The notes under the pieces: generated by a model
The model's database searches: none
The model's input: the letters and a program-made list of their open reading frames with translations, nothing else
Told to the model about the DNA's origin: nothing
Made by a program: the position numbers and the translations under genes
Source: a virus
Length of the DNA stretch: 64,000 bases
Direction: 5' to 3' (one strand)
Virus record (IMG/VR): IMGVR_UViG_3300045977_000216
Coordinates: 1 to 64,000 of that record
In this document: positions 15,072 to 23,205 of the stretch, piece after piece
Layout: every line of letters begins with the position of its first letter
Numbering within the stretch: the first letter of the stretch is position 1

Positions 15072-17479
15072 TTGTCGGCCCACGTGACCATTTCGCTGCT
15101 CCAGTCGATCTCCAGCAGCGGCACCGTCGGCCTGAAGCTTGCTACCGTCTCCTTCACTGTGTTCTCGATCGTTTTTATCAGGTCCGGCCGAGTCGGACAC
15201 ATGATCTCGTCGTGTATGTTCATCGGCTGTACTGACCAAGGGTGTACTCCAGGTGGTTGGAGGTCCCAGATTCTACGCTGGCATCGCTTGGTGATCTGGG
15301 CACCGGTTGACTGAATCACGTGATTGGCAGCGGCCCTCATGTTAGACTGCTGCATCGCGAAGGCGGCGGCGTATAGTGCCGACTGAACGGCCCCCGAAGC
15401 AGTCTGCTCGCGATCTCGCCTAACGACCTTGATCTTAATAGCCTGCCACTCCCGCGGTGGCTTATTGGCGAGATCGAAGAGAGCTTTGCAAATCATGTTC
15501 TCTAAGGTAAAGTACCTCGGGAATCCGAGCATGCTCTCGATCTTCTCGGCAGGTTCGTGCCACTCTACGCGAGTGCCGATGCCTCCGGGCTGCCTCATCG
15601 AGCAGAACTTTTCGTAGACCAGCATCCGTGCCCGCCTGACGCCAGGGAACCTGGCCTCGAACCTCCTCGAAGCCTCCTCTGCGACCTCCATCGGTACGCC
15701 GAGCTTCGTGTGGAGCGTGTAAGCTTCCCCACCGTATATTTTCGCAAACACGCCCGACTTAGAGAGTGTATACAAGTCCCTGGAGGTCCCCTTGGACCTC
15801 ATGATGTCCTCATAGGTGTTGCCAGGAAACAAGTCAACTCCAAAAATTCCGTGAATTGACTTTCCGCTAAGCAGCTCCTTTCTCAGCTCCTGATCGTTGT
15901 AATTCGCGTCCGCGAGAACTACCTCGAATGATATGAAGTCTCCGCCAACAAGCTGATATCCATCGTCGGAGAGCGGGAAACTGCTCCTGACGACCTTGGT
16001 TTTCTTTATCCCCTGTGCGTTCAGCTTGTCGGAGCCGGCCATCCGGCTGCTGAGCGTCCCGATCACTACGAACGACGCGTGGAACCTACCGGCGGTGAGG
16101 AGCTTGTCGTAGAGCTCCACCTCCTTGCTCGCCTTCCTGGCCTCCAGGACCTCCTCGGCCCTCAGTGCTGCTGGGTGCCTCGTCGCACCGGTGCCTCGAC
16201 ACGTTGGACACTTAAGCTTCCACTCACATGAGCCGTCGCTCGTGAGGAGCATCTCCTCACCGCTCACGTATGCTATCGGTTTGTTGAACTCTACGTTGTG
16301 GGCGTCCGTCGCACGACCTCTGTCCAGCTCGCCTGAGCCACCACACCGTTCGCAATCACTCTCGATCCTGCTGATCTCCTCGAGCACGACCTTGGCGGTA
16401 CTGTTCTCCATGCCGAGCTTGAGCGTCTCGTCCATGACAGCCTGGATATACTCCCTCGCCTTCTTCGGAGCCGTCGGCGTCCTCGCCCGCTTCCTGATCG
16501 CAGTCTCCCTAAGCGACCTGATCTTGTCCTCGTTTATCCTGTACCCACGCCATCTGTTCGCACCGACCTCACAGGCCAACACGCTGTCATCGTCGCCTGG
16601 CTCTGGAGAGCCGAAGTGTCTGTACAGGTCCCTGGTGTACACGACGTCCTTGGTCGCGTACTCCCTGGCCATGTCGTTGTACGTCCAGTGCGAGACGTGG
16701 ACCTTGATGACCTCTGGCCAGGGACCCCTCCTCTGCTTGGCCAACACCCGCATGTCGTGAGCGATCCTAGCTCTCCGGAGCTCGGCGATGGCGGCCTTGG
16801 CAAACGGTGCGTAGCCGAGTTCGAATGGCCAGAACCTCCGCTCTACCTCGACGTCCGAGAACAGGAGCACCACGTCCTGCGGGAGGTTGAGTGCGTCTAC
16901 AGCGAGGGCTTTGAGAGCGGAGGAGGCCCTGAACTTGAGCACTATGTTCTTGAAGTCGGTGCAGTCCTCGATGTCCTGCACCTGCCACTTTGGGAGGTTC
17001 TTCTGCTTCCGGCGAGCGAAGTAGATGTCCTTAAGCTGCACCCTCCTCTCGAGCTCCGCCGCGAGCTTGTAGGCGAGCGGGGTCGGGATACGCTTGATCC
17101 TGATGTCGGACCTGTCCATCGTGGACTGGTACGGCCCCTTCCTCGCGTGCAGCATGATGTCGCAGGCCGACCTCGGCTTCAGGCAGGGGCCGAACCTCGC
17201 CAGCGGCTCTGCCTCCACGTACTCCTCAACCTGGTCCTCGGCGGGGAGGTTGGGGTCCAGGTGCAGGAAGGTCGTGTAGAGCTGACAGACGTGAAACCAG
17301 TCGAAGGCTAGGTTGAAACCAACGACCTCGCTCTCGACGAGTTTCTCCAGAAGCACGAGCACGTCCTGGACGTCCTCTTTCCATACGGAGCAGAGGCGTA
17401 CAGGACCGTCGTCCTCAGCATACTGTAAGAGAACTATCGGTCCATGCAGACCGCAGGTCTCTGTGTCGAAGAAGATCAT
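15068..17479 (-). CDS. family A DNA polymerase with 3'-5' exonuclease domain
   Basis: Replicative polymerase. Exonuclease motifs: FFDTET (residue ~5), NLAFDW, and YATKDVVYTRDLY. Polymerase motif A GGDFISFEVV (~511), motif B with K...F at +4 then YGG (~573), motif C IHDEIM (~755). The motif B residue equivalent to E. coli Pol I 762 is phenylalanine. Between about 372 and 430, in the thumb/palm entry, lie CERCGGSGE and CPTCRGTGA, a DnaJ-type pair of zinc knuckles not found in E. coli Pol I. Start at 17479 follows GGAGAGAGG. Confidence 0.93.
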   Translation of the reverse strand: MIFFDTETCGLHGPIVLLQYAEDDGPVRLCSVWKEDVQDVLVLLEKLVESEVVGFNLAFDWFHVCQLYTTFLHLDPNLPAEDQVEEYVEAEPLARFGPCLKPRSACDIMLHARKGPYQSTMDRSDIRIKRIPTPLAYKLAAELERRVQLKDIYFARRKQKNLPKWQVQDIEDCTDFKNIVLKFRASSALKALAVDALNLPQDVVLLFSDVEVERRFWPFELGYAPFAKAAIAELRRARIAHDMRVLAKQRRGPWPEVIKVHVSHWTYNDMAREYATKDVVYTRDLYRHFGSPEPGDDDSVLACEVGANRWRGYRINEDKIRSLRETAIRKRARTPTAPKKAREYIQAVMDETLKLGMENSTAKVVLEEISRIESDCERCGGSGELDRGRATDAHNVEFNKPIAYVSGEEMLLTSDGSCEWKLKCPTCRGTGATRHPAALRAEEVLEARKASKEVELYDKLLTAGRFHASFVVIGTLSSRMAGSDKLNAQGIKKTKVVRSSFPLSDDGYQLVGGDFISFEVVLADANYNDQELRKELLSGKSIHGIFGVDLFPGNTYEDIMRSKGTSRDLYTLSKSGVFAKIYGGEAYTLHTKLGVPMEVAEEASRRFEARFPGVRRARMLVYEKFCSMRQPGGIGTRVEWHEPAEKIESMLGFPRYFTLENMICKALFDLANKPPREWQAIKIKVVRRDREQTASGAVQSALYAAAFAMQQSNMRAAANHVIQSTGAQITKRCQRRIWDLQPPGVHPWSVQPMNIHDEIMCPTRPDLIKTIENTVKETVASFRPTVPLLEIDWSSEMVTWADK

Positions 17480-17517
17480 CCTCTCTCCGAGGGTAGCCTT
17501 AAGAAGGCTGCGAGGAG

Positions 17518-17667
17518 CTACCTCGCGAGCACCAGAGCCGCCGGCTGCGGCTTCCGATTGAGCGTCCTATAGCAAATCTGGCAGCGTAGGTAATACCCAC
17601 GCTTGCCCTTCTGGGCGACCATGATTCCACTACGACAAAATGGACAACGCGTCTTGTGGAATTTCAT
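17518..17667 (-). CDS. 49-aa zinc ribbon protein
   Basis: CPFC (8-11) and CQIC, 18 residues later, make a minimal zinc ribbon with basic flanks. ATG at 17667 follows GAGGTAT and overlaps the ParB-like gene by 38 bases. Likely nucleic-acid-binding. Confidence 0.65.
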   Translation of the reverse strand: MKFHKTRCPFCRSGIMVAQKGKRGYYLRCQICYRTLNRKPQPAALVLAR

Positions 17668-18472
17668 ACTGGATACCTCTCTCCTCCGCTTCCGACTCAA
17701 TGTCCCTGTAGAGATCGAGGTCGTTGATCTCTCCGGCACACCACGCCATCGCCCGAGTGTAGAGGCCGTTCCCGATGGTGTTCTGCATGTGCTCCATCAT
17801 CTCGAAGATCTCGGCTGGATTCCGCTTCTTCTTCTGAAGCACGTTCTTCTTCGGTCGCACGAGCTTGATCGTGTCACCCCTGATCTTACTGTCCTTGATC
17901 TTGCGGACGGCTTCGTACTGCATGGCCGTGGTCTTCATCGACCCAATAGCACGTATCTGCTCCTGGGAGAGGAGTCCGGTCTCCACGACGCTCTGAATCT
18001 CATCGGGGAGCTTCAGGGCGATCTTCCTCACCTGTATCCACCCTCGGCTCATCCCAAGCTCCGCGATGAGGGCATCCTCGTTGTACCCGCGACGCATGAG
18101 CCTGTCGACCGCCCTCGCCTCCTGCATGATGTTGAGGCTCTTACGCTTCAGGTTCTCCGTCAGGTTGAGGATGAGGGCGTCGTCGTCCGAGAGCTCGTGC
18201 ATCACGATCGCGGGAATCGTGGGCAGCTTAATGAAGTACTTGTAGGCGGCGTACCGCCTGTGTCCGGCGACGATCCTGTACTTGGCTGGCGGGTGCTTGT
18301 CGTATGGCTGGAGGCAGATCGGCTGGATCAGACCACCGACCTTCTCGATGCTCCTCGCCAAGTCCAGTACGTCGGTCGATGGAATTATCCCGCGGCAGTT
18401 AAAGTCGTCGTCGGAGAATATGTCCTCCATCGGAACGGCCTGGACCTGCTTCTGCTCAATGGTCACCGGCAT
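17630..18472 (-). CDS. ParB-like protein 1, 280 aa
   Basis: N-terminal ParB/Spo0J domain: an SIEKVGGLIQPI helix, RIVAGHRRYAAYK (the conserved GxRR box that binds nucleotide in CTPase-type ParB) and LTENLKRKSLN, followed by a helix-turn-helix-like SRGWIQVRKIAL. The C-terminal third is basic then acidic. Such phage proteins may act in DNA partition, replication or as nucleases. Overlaps the SNF2-like helicase by 17 bases. Confidence 0.8.
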   Translation of the reverse strand: MPVTIEQKQVQAVPMEDIFSDDDFNCRGIIPSTDVLDLARSIEKVGGLIQPICLQPYDKHPPAKYRIVAGHRRYAAYKYFIKLPTIPAIVMHELSDDDALILNLTENLKRKSLNIMQEARAVDRLMRRGYNEDALIAELGMSRGWIQVRKIALKLPDEIQSVVETGLLSQEQIRAIGSMKTTAMQYEAVRKIKDSKIRGDTIKLVRPKKNVLQKKKRNPAEIFEMMEHMQNTIGNGLYTRAMAWCAGEINDLDLYRDIESEAEERGIQYEIPQDALSILS

Positions 18473-20399
18473 AGAATGCTCCCGTAAGTTCGCCCATGGT
18501 CATGTCCTGGAGCTTACGCTTCAGCTTCACGTTGTCGAGGATGAGCTGGTCCGTGTCCAGGTGAATGAGGTCTATGATCGTGGCACCTCTGTTCTTGTCC
18601 ATCCCGATCCTGTGGATGCGATCCTCGCTCTGGATGCGTGACTCCCCGTTGAAGTCGTTGCTGTAGTAGCAGATGGTCGGGGAGGCCGTGAGCGTGAGGC
18701 CCATACCAGCCGAGCTCGGCTGACCTACGAACACGAGCCTCGGGTGATCCTCGTGACCTCCCTGGAAGGTCCTGAGCATGTCGCTCGCACGAGCGAGACC
18801 GGGCACGCTGCTGTGCCACCCCCTGCCGTCGACCCTGACGACTTCCCACTGCTGTCGTCTGGCTATGCTGCAGCACCGGTCCACGCTGCCGGTGAAGCCA
18901 GCGTACACAACGAGCCTCCCGTGCTCCTCGTGGTCCTCCAGAATGCTCTTGAGAGCGTCCTCCTTGGGGCAGGGGACTTCCTCCACGCCCCTCGCGACCT
19001 TAGCCTGCTGTCCAGTGCCGGAGCACCAGTAGCAGTCGATCTTCCTCTTGCCCACTCGGAAGGGTTCGCTGCCGATGGGAATCCCATTCTCATCGTACGT
19101 GAACCTGAGGCCAGCGACGAGCTCCTCCTGCGTTGGGTACTCGTCCGGCCTGTCCTCGAAGAAGCATTCGTCTACGACGCCGGCCCCCTTGCAGTTGCTG
19201 CAAGTCTCGACCCCGACCTCCTCGTCTCTATACTGGAAACCGTCCGACAGCTCCCTGAGCAGGGTGAGGGCCGTGATCGCTCGCGGCGACCTGGCCACGA
19301 TCAGCTTCGCCGCACTGAGCGTGGAGGGACTCGGCTTCAGGCGGATTATCTTGTACCGCTTCTCCGGCAGGTCCAGGCAGTCCTTCTTGAGCTTCACCAT
19401 GACGAGCCCGCTCATCCGCTTGTACAGGTTGGCGACCTCATTCTTTCCCTGAACCCACATGTGGAAGCCAGGCACGCTGATGTCGTGCCTTGGGTCGTCT
19501 CGCATCAGCCCGCACTGCCCGCAGCGGTCCTCGCTGTCCTTCCAGGCCACGAGCCTCGGATACGTGCCACCGGTCACCGAGTCCACATTCTCCACGTGGG
19601 CGAGCCGCCGCTTGAACTTGAAGAGGTCGCCCTCCCTCAGGAACCCCGGGCAAGCGATCTCGCAGATGTTCCACCAGTCGGCCGGGCTCTTGGGAGCTGG
19701 CGTACCCGACATCAGTAGAACGAAGGCATCCCTCCCGTACTCCCTACGCATGGCGTCCGTCAGGTGCCTGACGGCCTGCGACCGCTTCGCCGTCGGGTTC
19801 TTCGCTCGCGAAATCTCGTCGCCCACGAATCCCCTCGGTGGCTTCTTACCAGTCGGCCACTCTTCGAGCAGCTTCCGCAAGCTCTCATAAGTGTGGAACT
19901 CTGGCCACACCTTCGCACGCCACGTTAAGAACTCGAGCCTGACAGCCTCCAGTGCCGATCTCGGTCCCACCCAGAGCCAGTCCTCCGTACCGAGGGTCGC
20001 AGCGACCCACTCCATCACCTCGATCGCGGCGAGCGTCTTGCCGGTTCCCATCTCTCCGCCCACCACGCACTGCCTTCGGGTCACCATGTGCGACTTCATG
20101 TCGAACTGGTGGTCGTAGAGTGGCCGCTCGCTGGTCACCTGAATCAAGGCAGTCTCGTACGGGGCGTACGGGTTCTCTCCGGCCAAGTACGAGAGCTGGA
20201 ACTTGTTTCGCTCCGAGTCGAGGATGCTCCAGACCTTCTTTGGTACGGGGTCGAACCCATGCCACTTCGCACCCTCCATGTTCCTGATCTCGTCGAGCAG
20301 GGTGACGTTGTACCTGAAGGCTACGAATATCCTGTTGCCGTCCCTGCTAAGCTCAACCGGAATTTTGTACTTTCCCGCCCTCAGTTTCAATGTAGCCAT
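18456..20399 (-). CDS. SNF2-like superfamily 2 helicase with zinc-knuckle insertion
   Basis: ATPase of the SWI2/SNF2 or DEAD-like type: Walker A GGEMGTGKT (~119), GDEISRAK as the DEAH equivalent, LLMSGTPAPKS (motif III), and a C-terminal QSEDRIHRIGM (motif VI). N-terminal WHGFDPVPKKVWSI resembles a HARP-like segment. Between the lobes lie CGQCG, then CSNCKGAG (~398) and CYWCSGTG (~455), the same CxxCxGxG knuckles as the polymerase insertion. Probably remodels forks or displaces proteins during replication. Confidence 0.85.
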   Translation of the reverse strand: MATLKLRAGKYKIPVELSRDGNRIFVAFRYNVTLLDEIRNMEGAKWHGFDPVPKKVWSILDSERNKFQLSYLAGENPYAPYETALIQVTSERPLYDHQFDMKSHMVTRRQCVVGGEMGTGKTLAAIEVMEWVAATLGTEDWLWVGPRSALEAVRLEFLTWRAKVWPEFHTYESLRKLLEEWPTGKKPPRGFVGDEISRAKNPTAKRSQAVRHLTDAMRREYGRDAFVLLMSGTPAPKSPADWWNICEIACPGFLREGDLFKFKRRLAHVENVDSVTGGTYPRLVAWKDSEDRCGQCGLMRDDPRHDISVPGFHMWVQGKNEVANLYKRMSGLVMVKLKKDCLDLPEKRYKIIRLKPSPSTLSAAKLIVARSPRAITALTLLRELSDGFQYRDEEVGVETCSNCKGAGVVDECFFEDRPDEYPTQEELVAGLRFTYDENGIPIGSEPFRVGKRKIDCYWCSGTGQQAKVARGVEEVPCPKEDALKSILEDHEEHGRLVVYAGFTGSVDRCCSIARRQQWEVVRVDGRGWHSSVPGLARASDMLRTFQGGHEDHPRLVFVGQPSSAGMGLTLTASPTICYYSNDFNGESRIQSEDRIHRIGMDKNRGATIIDLIHLDTDQLILDNVKLKRKLQDMTMGELTGAFYAGDH

Positions 20400-20419
20400 T
20401 TTATTATGCTCATGTTAGT

Positions 20420-20448
20420 AAAAGCCGGCGGCGGCTCCACCGCCGCCG
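20420..20448 (-). terminator. GC-rich hairpin with short T tract
   Basis: A 9-bp CGGCGGCGG/CCGCCGCCG stem with a 5-base loop, read leftward as hairpin then GGCTTTTAC. It lies between the 174-aa gene and the SNF2-like helicase, so it may end or attenuate transcription between replication sub-operons. Confidence 0.5.
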
Positions 20449-20469
20449 ACCAACACCAGAGAGACCTAC

Positions 20470-20994
20470 TCACTTGGGCAGGAGCGTCACCGTCAAGTCG
20501 CCCGCGTCCCGCCTCCTGTACTCGGACCACAGCTCCCCGAGCCCCAGCTTCTCGAAGATCTCGTGGCACCTGTTCATGAACTCTCGGAGCCCCTGGCTCT
20601 CGTCTCCTGTCGAACAGTTAATAACGGAGGACCTCCACTGCTGGAGGTCCCCCGTCACGACGGTCAGGTAGTACTCGTCACGCCGCGTTCCGCTGCTCTT
20701 GCAAGCCAATCCAGTCTCCTGACCGACCTCAAGGGCCAGCTCCCTGCTCCCGACCAGGAGCACGGAGACGCAGTAATGTTGCAAAAGGTTCCCAGCCGCC
20801 CTTATTGCACTCTTTGTTGAGAGGCCTGGGTGCCAGATCTCCGACAGTGCGGAGATGTAGCTCGCGGCGTCCCACGAGTTGCAGTTCTCGTTGTCGAGCT
20901 GGTTTGCAACGCTGCGTCCGAGAGCATCCCTTGAGACGGACAGGAAGCCGTCCCAATTCACCGAGGTTGCAGAGAGCAACGTGACGTGCACCAT
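20470..20994 (-). CDS. hypothetical protein, 174 aa
   Basis: Start ATG at 20994 overlaps the upstream stop (TGATG), so it is coupled to the 215-aa gene. Helical core (DALGRSVANQL, SAIRAAGNLLQHYCVSVLL), then YYLTVVTGDLQQWRSS and a helical C-terminus. I do not recognise the family. Its place between a possible DNA-binding protein and a helicase suggests a replication role, by context only. Confidence 0.75.
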   Translation of the reverse strand: MVHVTLLSATSVNWDGFLSVSRDALGRSVANQLDNENCNSWDAASYISALSEIWHPGLSTKSAIRAAGNLLQHYCVSVLLVGSRELALEVGQETGLACKSSGTRRDEYYLTVVTGDLQQWRSSVINCSTGDESQGLREFMNRCHEIFEKLGLGELWSEYRRRDAGDLTVTLLPK

Positions 20995-21641
20995 CAGCGG
21001 TCTCGCTCGGGTTCCTCGGCGAGCTCCTGCTCGCTGTCCTTGGGATTCACGAAGGCCGTCGCCTGGCTCCGCATCTCCTCCGGATCTGGCATCGCCAGGG
21101 TCTCGCTGCAGGTCGTAACGAGCGGTGCGTAGTACGTCCCGTACTTCTTCGTCGGGATCGCCTGCACCTTCAGCGAGGCCGGGCGACCGATGAGGGCCAC
21201 GAGGTTCGGGGCCTCGCCCTGTGCCGTCTCGCTGTTCATGAAGAATGTGGCGAAGCACTTCGCCGACGGGATCCAGATCAGAAACTCCGGACCGGCCATG
21301 CAGCCGTTGCCGAAGGACTTGGAACCCTCCTGAATCTTCTTGAACTCGGGAGTGTTCGGGTTGTAGTAGTTGACGCTGTTGTTGATGTCGGCGGCCTTCG
21401 GACGCCACGCGAGGGCCATCACGTCAACCTGCTGCGTCATGTCGTCGATCAAGTTCCTGCTCTTCACGAGCCCATAGCGATTGACCTGGAACTTGCCCTC
21501 CTTGCACGCCGTGCTGCTCGCGATGAACAGCTGCAGCCGAGGGAGCCACCCACGTCCGGACGCCACGAGGGAGAGGTTCTCCTTCGTCGCGAATTGGGAG
21601 GTCGGGAGGGACGCCAGGACGTTCGCAACTTCACTTGCCAT
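20994..21641 (-). CDS. possible single-stranded DNA-binding protein, 215 aa
   Basis: No certain family. Beta-rich core with several aromatics, then an acidic, disordered tail (SEQELAEEPERDR) as in phage and bacterial SSBs. Lies downstream of a ParB-like gene and upstream of the replication genes, started from a GGAGAACA site. SSB is a guess from tail, size and context. Confidence 0.45.
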   Translation of the reverse strand: MASEVANVLASLPTSQFATKENLSLVASGRGWLPRLQLFIASSTACKEGKFQVNRYGLVKSRNLIDDMTQQVDVMALAWRPKAADINNSVNYYNPNTPEFKKIQEGSKSFGNGCMAGPEFLIWIPSAKCFATFFMNSETAQGEAPNLVALIGRPASLKVQAIPTKKYGTYYAPLVTTCSETLAMPDPEEMRSQATAFVNPKDSEQELAEEPERDR

Positions 21642-21676
21642 GCTGATGTTCTCCGTTTGATGTTCGTGGAACCATC

Positions 21677-21705
21677 GGCACGGCCCTCACCGTGAGGGCC
21701 GTGCC
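21677..21705. terminator. perfect 13-bp hairpin without T tract
   Basis: GGCACGGCCCTCA pairs with TGAGGGCCGTGCC around a CCG loop, between the ParB-like gene 2 and the 215-aa gene. No U run follows on either strand, so it is more likely an RNA-stability or processing stem, or a factor-dependent terminator. Confidence 0.45.
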
Positions 21706-21787
21706 CCAGTCAGTCTCGGCTCTACATTCACTCACCTCCCGTCGGGCCGTGCCCAGCTCGTGAAATCAAGCTGCCTCGACGCCGTGC

Positions 21788-22771
21788 CTACTTCGGCGCA
21801 GCCCCGACCGAGTGCATGAGGTCGCCCTCGGCCGCTGCCTTCTGGACTCGCTCGGCCGCGTCCTTGGCCTTCTTCTCCTCCCGCTCCTTCTTCCGAGCGG
21901 CCTTCTGCTCCTCCTCCTCCTTCTTGCGGGCCTCATACTTGGACTTGCCGGCCGCGATGCTCCGGTGGTCCATGTGCCCGACGAACTTGATCGCGAGAGC
22001 GAAGCCCTCCTCGGGGGTCTTCGCACCAGACTCCTTGCAGAGCACCGGACCCATCTGTGGGTGCTCCATCTCCTCCTTGAGGACCGCGAGCTTCTGCAGG
22101 TGGTACACCGGCACAAAGCCCTCGGGTGCCGCATCGCGACCCTTGCGGGCGGCGTCGCGGAGCTCCTTCGCACGGGCACCGACGGTGGGGAGGAACTCGC
22201 CTGGCTGCTGCGTCATCGCACGGTCCAGGAAGTTCATCTGCTCCTCGACCGGCAGCTTCGCCAGAGCGTAGGCGTTGGTGAGGTTGATCTTGTTCTCATC
22301 GACCAGCTCCTGGATCTTCGGCTGGAGCTTGATGAGGTTGAGCCTCTCGTTGAGCCAGGCCGGGCTCTTGGCGAGCTGGCCAGCGAGTTCGGCGAGCGTC
22401 AGGAGTGGGTCGCCGGCGAGGATGCGGAGAAGCTGCTTCGTGTACTCAACTGGCCGCGTCTCGATCTTGTGGACGTTGGCGATGATCTGAGCCCTCAAGA
22501 TCTCGGCGTCTGCCATGTCGCGGACGTACGCCGGCATCTCCAGCAGTCCGGCGTCCTTCGCTCCCGAGAAGCGGTGGAGGCCGTCGATCAATCGGTACTT
22601 GTTCTCGCCGGCCGGTCGGACGGAGATGGGGTTGATGATCCCCTCCGTACGGATCGAGTCCACGAACGCGATGTACTTCTCCGTCTGCTTGTTCACGCTC
22701 CTGAGAGCGACCTTGTTCTCCTCGATCTGGTCGAGGGGAATCATCTTCAGGACTCCGTTGGTCTCGGACAT
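21788..22771 (-). CDS. ParB-like protein 2, 327 aa
   Basis: ParB/Spo0J N-terminal domain: MIPLDQIEEN, FVDSIRTEGIINPI, KYRLIDGLHRFSGAK (the GxHR box), then an LAELAGQLAKSPAWLNERLNL helix-turn-helix. The last 70 residues are a lysine/glutamate-rich helix. First gene leftward of the divergent control region, with a GGAGGGAAG site, so it is probably expressed first in the block. Confidence 0.82.
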   Translation of the reverse strand: MSETNGVLKMIPLDQIEENKVALRSVNKQTEKYIAFVDSIRTEGIINPISVRPAGENKYRLIDGLHRFSGAKDAGLLEMPAYVRDMADAEILRAQIIANVHKIETRPVEYTKQLLRILAGDPLLTLAELAGQLAKSPAWLNERLNLIKLQPKIQELVDENKINLTNAYALAKLPVEEQMNFLDRAMTQQPGEFLPTVGARAKELRDAARKGRDAAPEGFVPVYHLQKLAVLKEEMEHPQMGPVLCKESGAKTPEEGFALAIKFVGHMDHRSIAAGKSKYEARKKEEEEQKAARKKEREEKKAKDAAERVQKAAAEGDLMHSVGAAPK

Positions 22772-22839
22772 CTTCCCTCCAGTATCAGTAAGACTCAATG
22801 GTACAGTGAATCACAGGACAACCGCAACGTGGTGCCTGA

Positions 22840-22914
22840 TCAGCTCTCGCGAGCAACGTACTCTCCTTTCTTATCGGTCGCGAAATCAAGGATTGCGAAA
22901 TCAAATCCGTTCAC
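22840..22914 (-). CDS. possible 24-aa leader peptide
   Basis: GTG at 22914 follows GAGGAG by 9 bases and lies about 20 bases after the minus promoter motif, so it would be the first open frame of that transcript. Product MNGFDFAILDFATDKK... then RES. No sign of regulatory codon runs. Could be a leader peptide or chance. Confidence 0.3.
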   Translation of the reverse strand: MNGFDFAILDFATDKKGEYVARES

Positions 22915-22934
22915 GTTTGCAGTCTCCTCACTCA

Positions 22935-22962
22935 ATCCTACTTTCCATTCTGGGAAAGTTAC
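22935..22962 (-). promoter_or_regulatory. shared phage promoter motif, copy 1
   Basis: Reads GTAAC, 9 bases, ATGGAAAGTAGGAT on the minus strand. The last six bases act as a -10-like box 17 bases from GTAAC. It points at the ParB-like gene 2 and the replication block. One base differs from the other copies (TAGGAT for TATGAT). Confidence 0.65.
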
Positions 22963-23106
22963 GGTCAATTTTTTCTTACTGACCTACCAATTTTTTCCTT
23001 TCTCCTATACGTTTCCCTGCCCCTTATCCTTCTATTGAGCAAGTTGAACCAGAGTAGTATGGAAAAGACGGAAGTGTATGGTACGATTAGACTTGCGAAA
23101 ATTGCC

Positions 23107-23134
23107 GTAACATTCAGTAAATGGAAAGTATGAT
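23107..23134 (+). promoter_or_regulatory. shared phage promoter motif, copy 2
   Basis: GTAAC, 9 bases, ATGGAAAGTATGAT on the plus strand, 71 bases before the primase-helicase start. Back-to-back with copy 1. Confidence 0.68.
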
Positions 23135-23205
23135 AAGGATCGGAGTATCGCTTGTGGCTCGATTTGATCGTGAAATCTTTATTCAGCTCGCGGGAGCAAC
23201 GTCCT

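Larger units (their letters stand above)
22772..23205. promoter_or_regulatory. divergent control region between replication blocks
   Basis: No long gene on either strand. It contains two outward-facing copies of the shared promoter motif (22935-22962 minus, 23107-23134 plus), and an A/T-rich centre with a direct repeat of CAATTTTTTC (about 22967 and 22988). A similar AGCTC..GCG..GAGCAACGT box also occurs near each gene start (about 22840 and 23186). The low-GC centre flanked by replication genes makes an origin possible but unproven. Confidence 0.6.

Noticed and set aside
20994-21641. Confident SSB annotation
   Set aside because: Only the acidic tail and context support it; no OB-fold motif could be recognised by eye.
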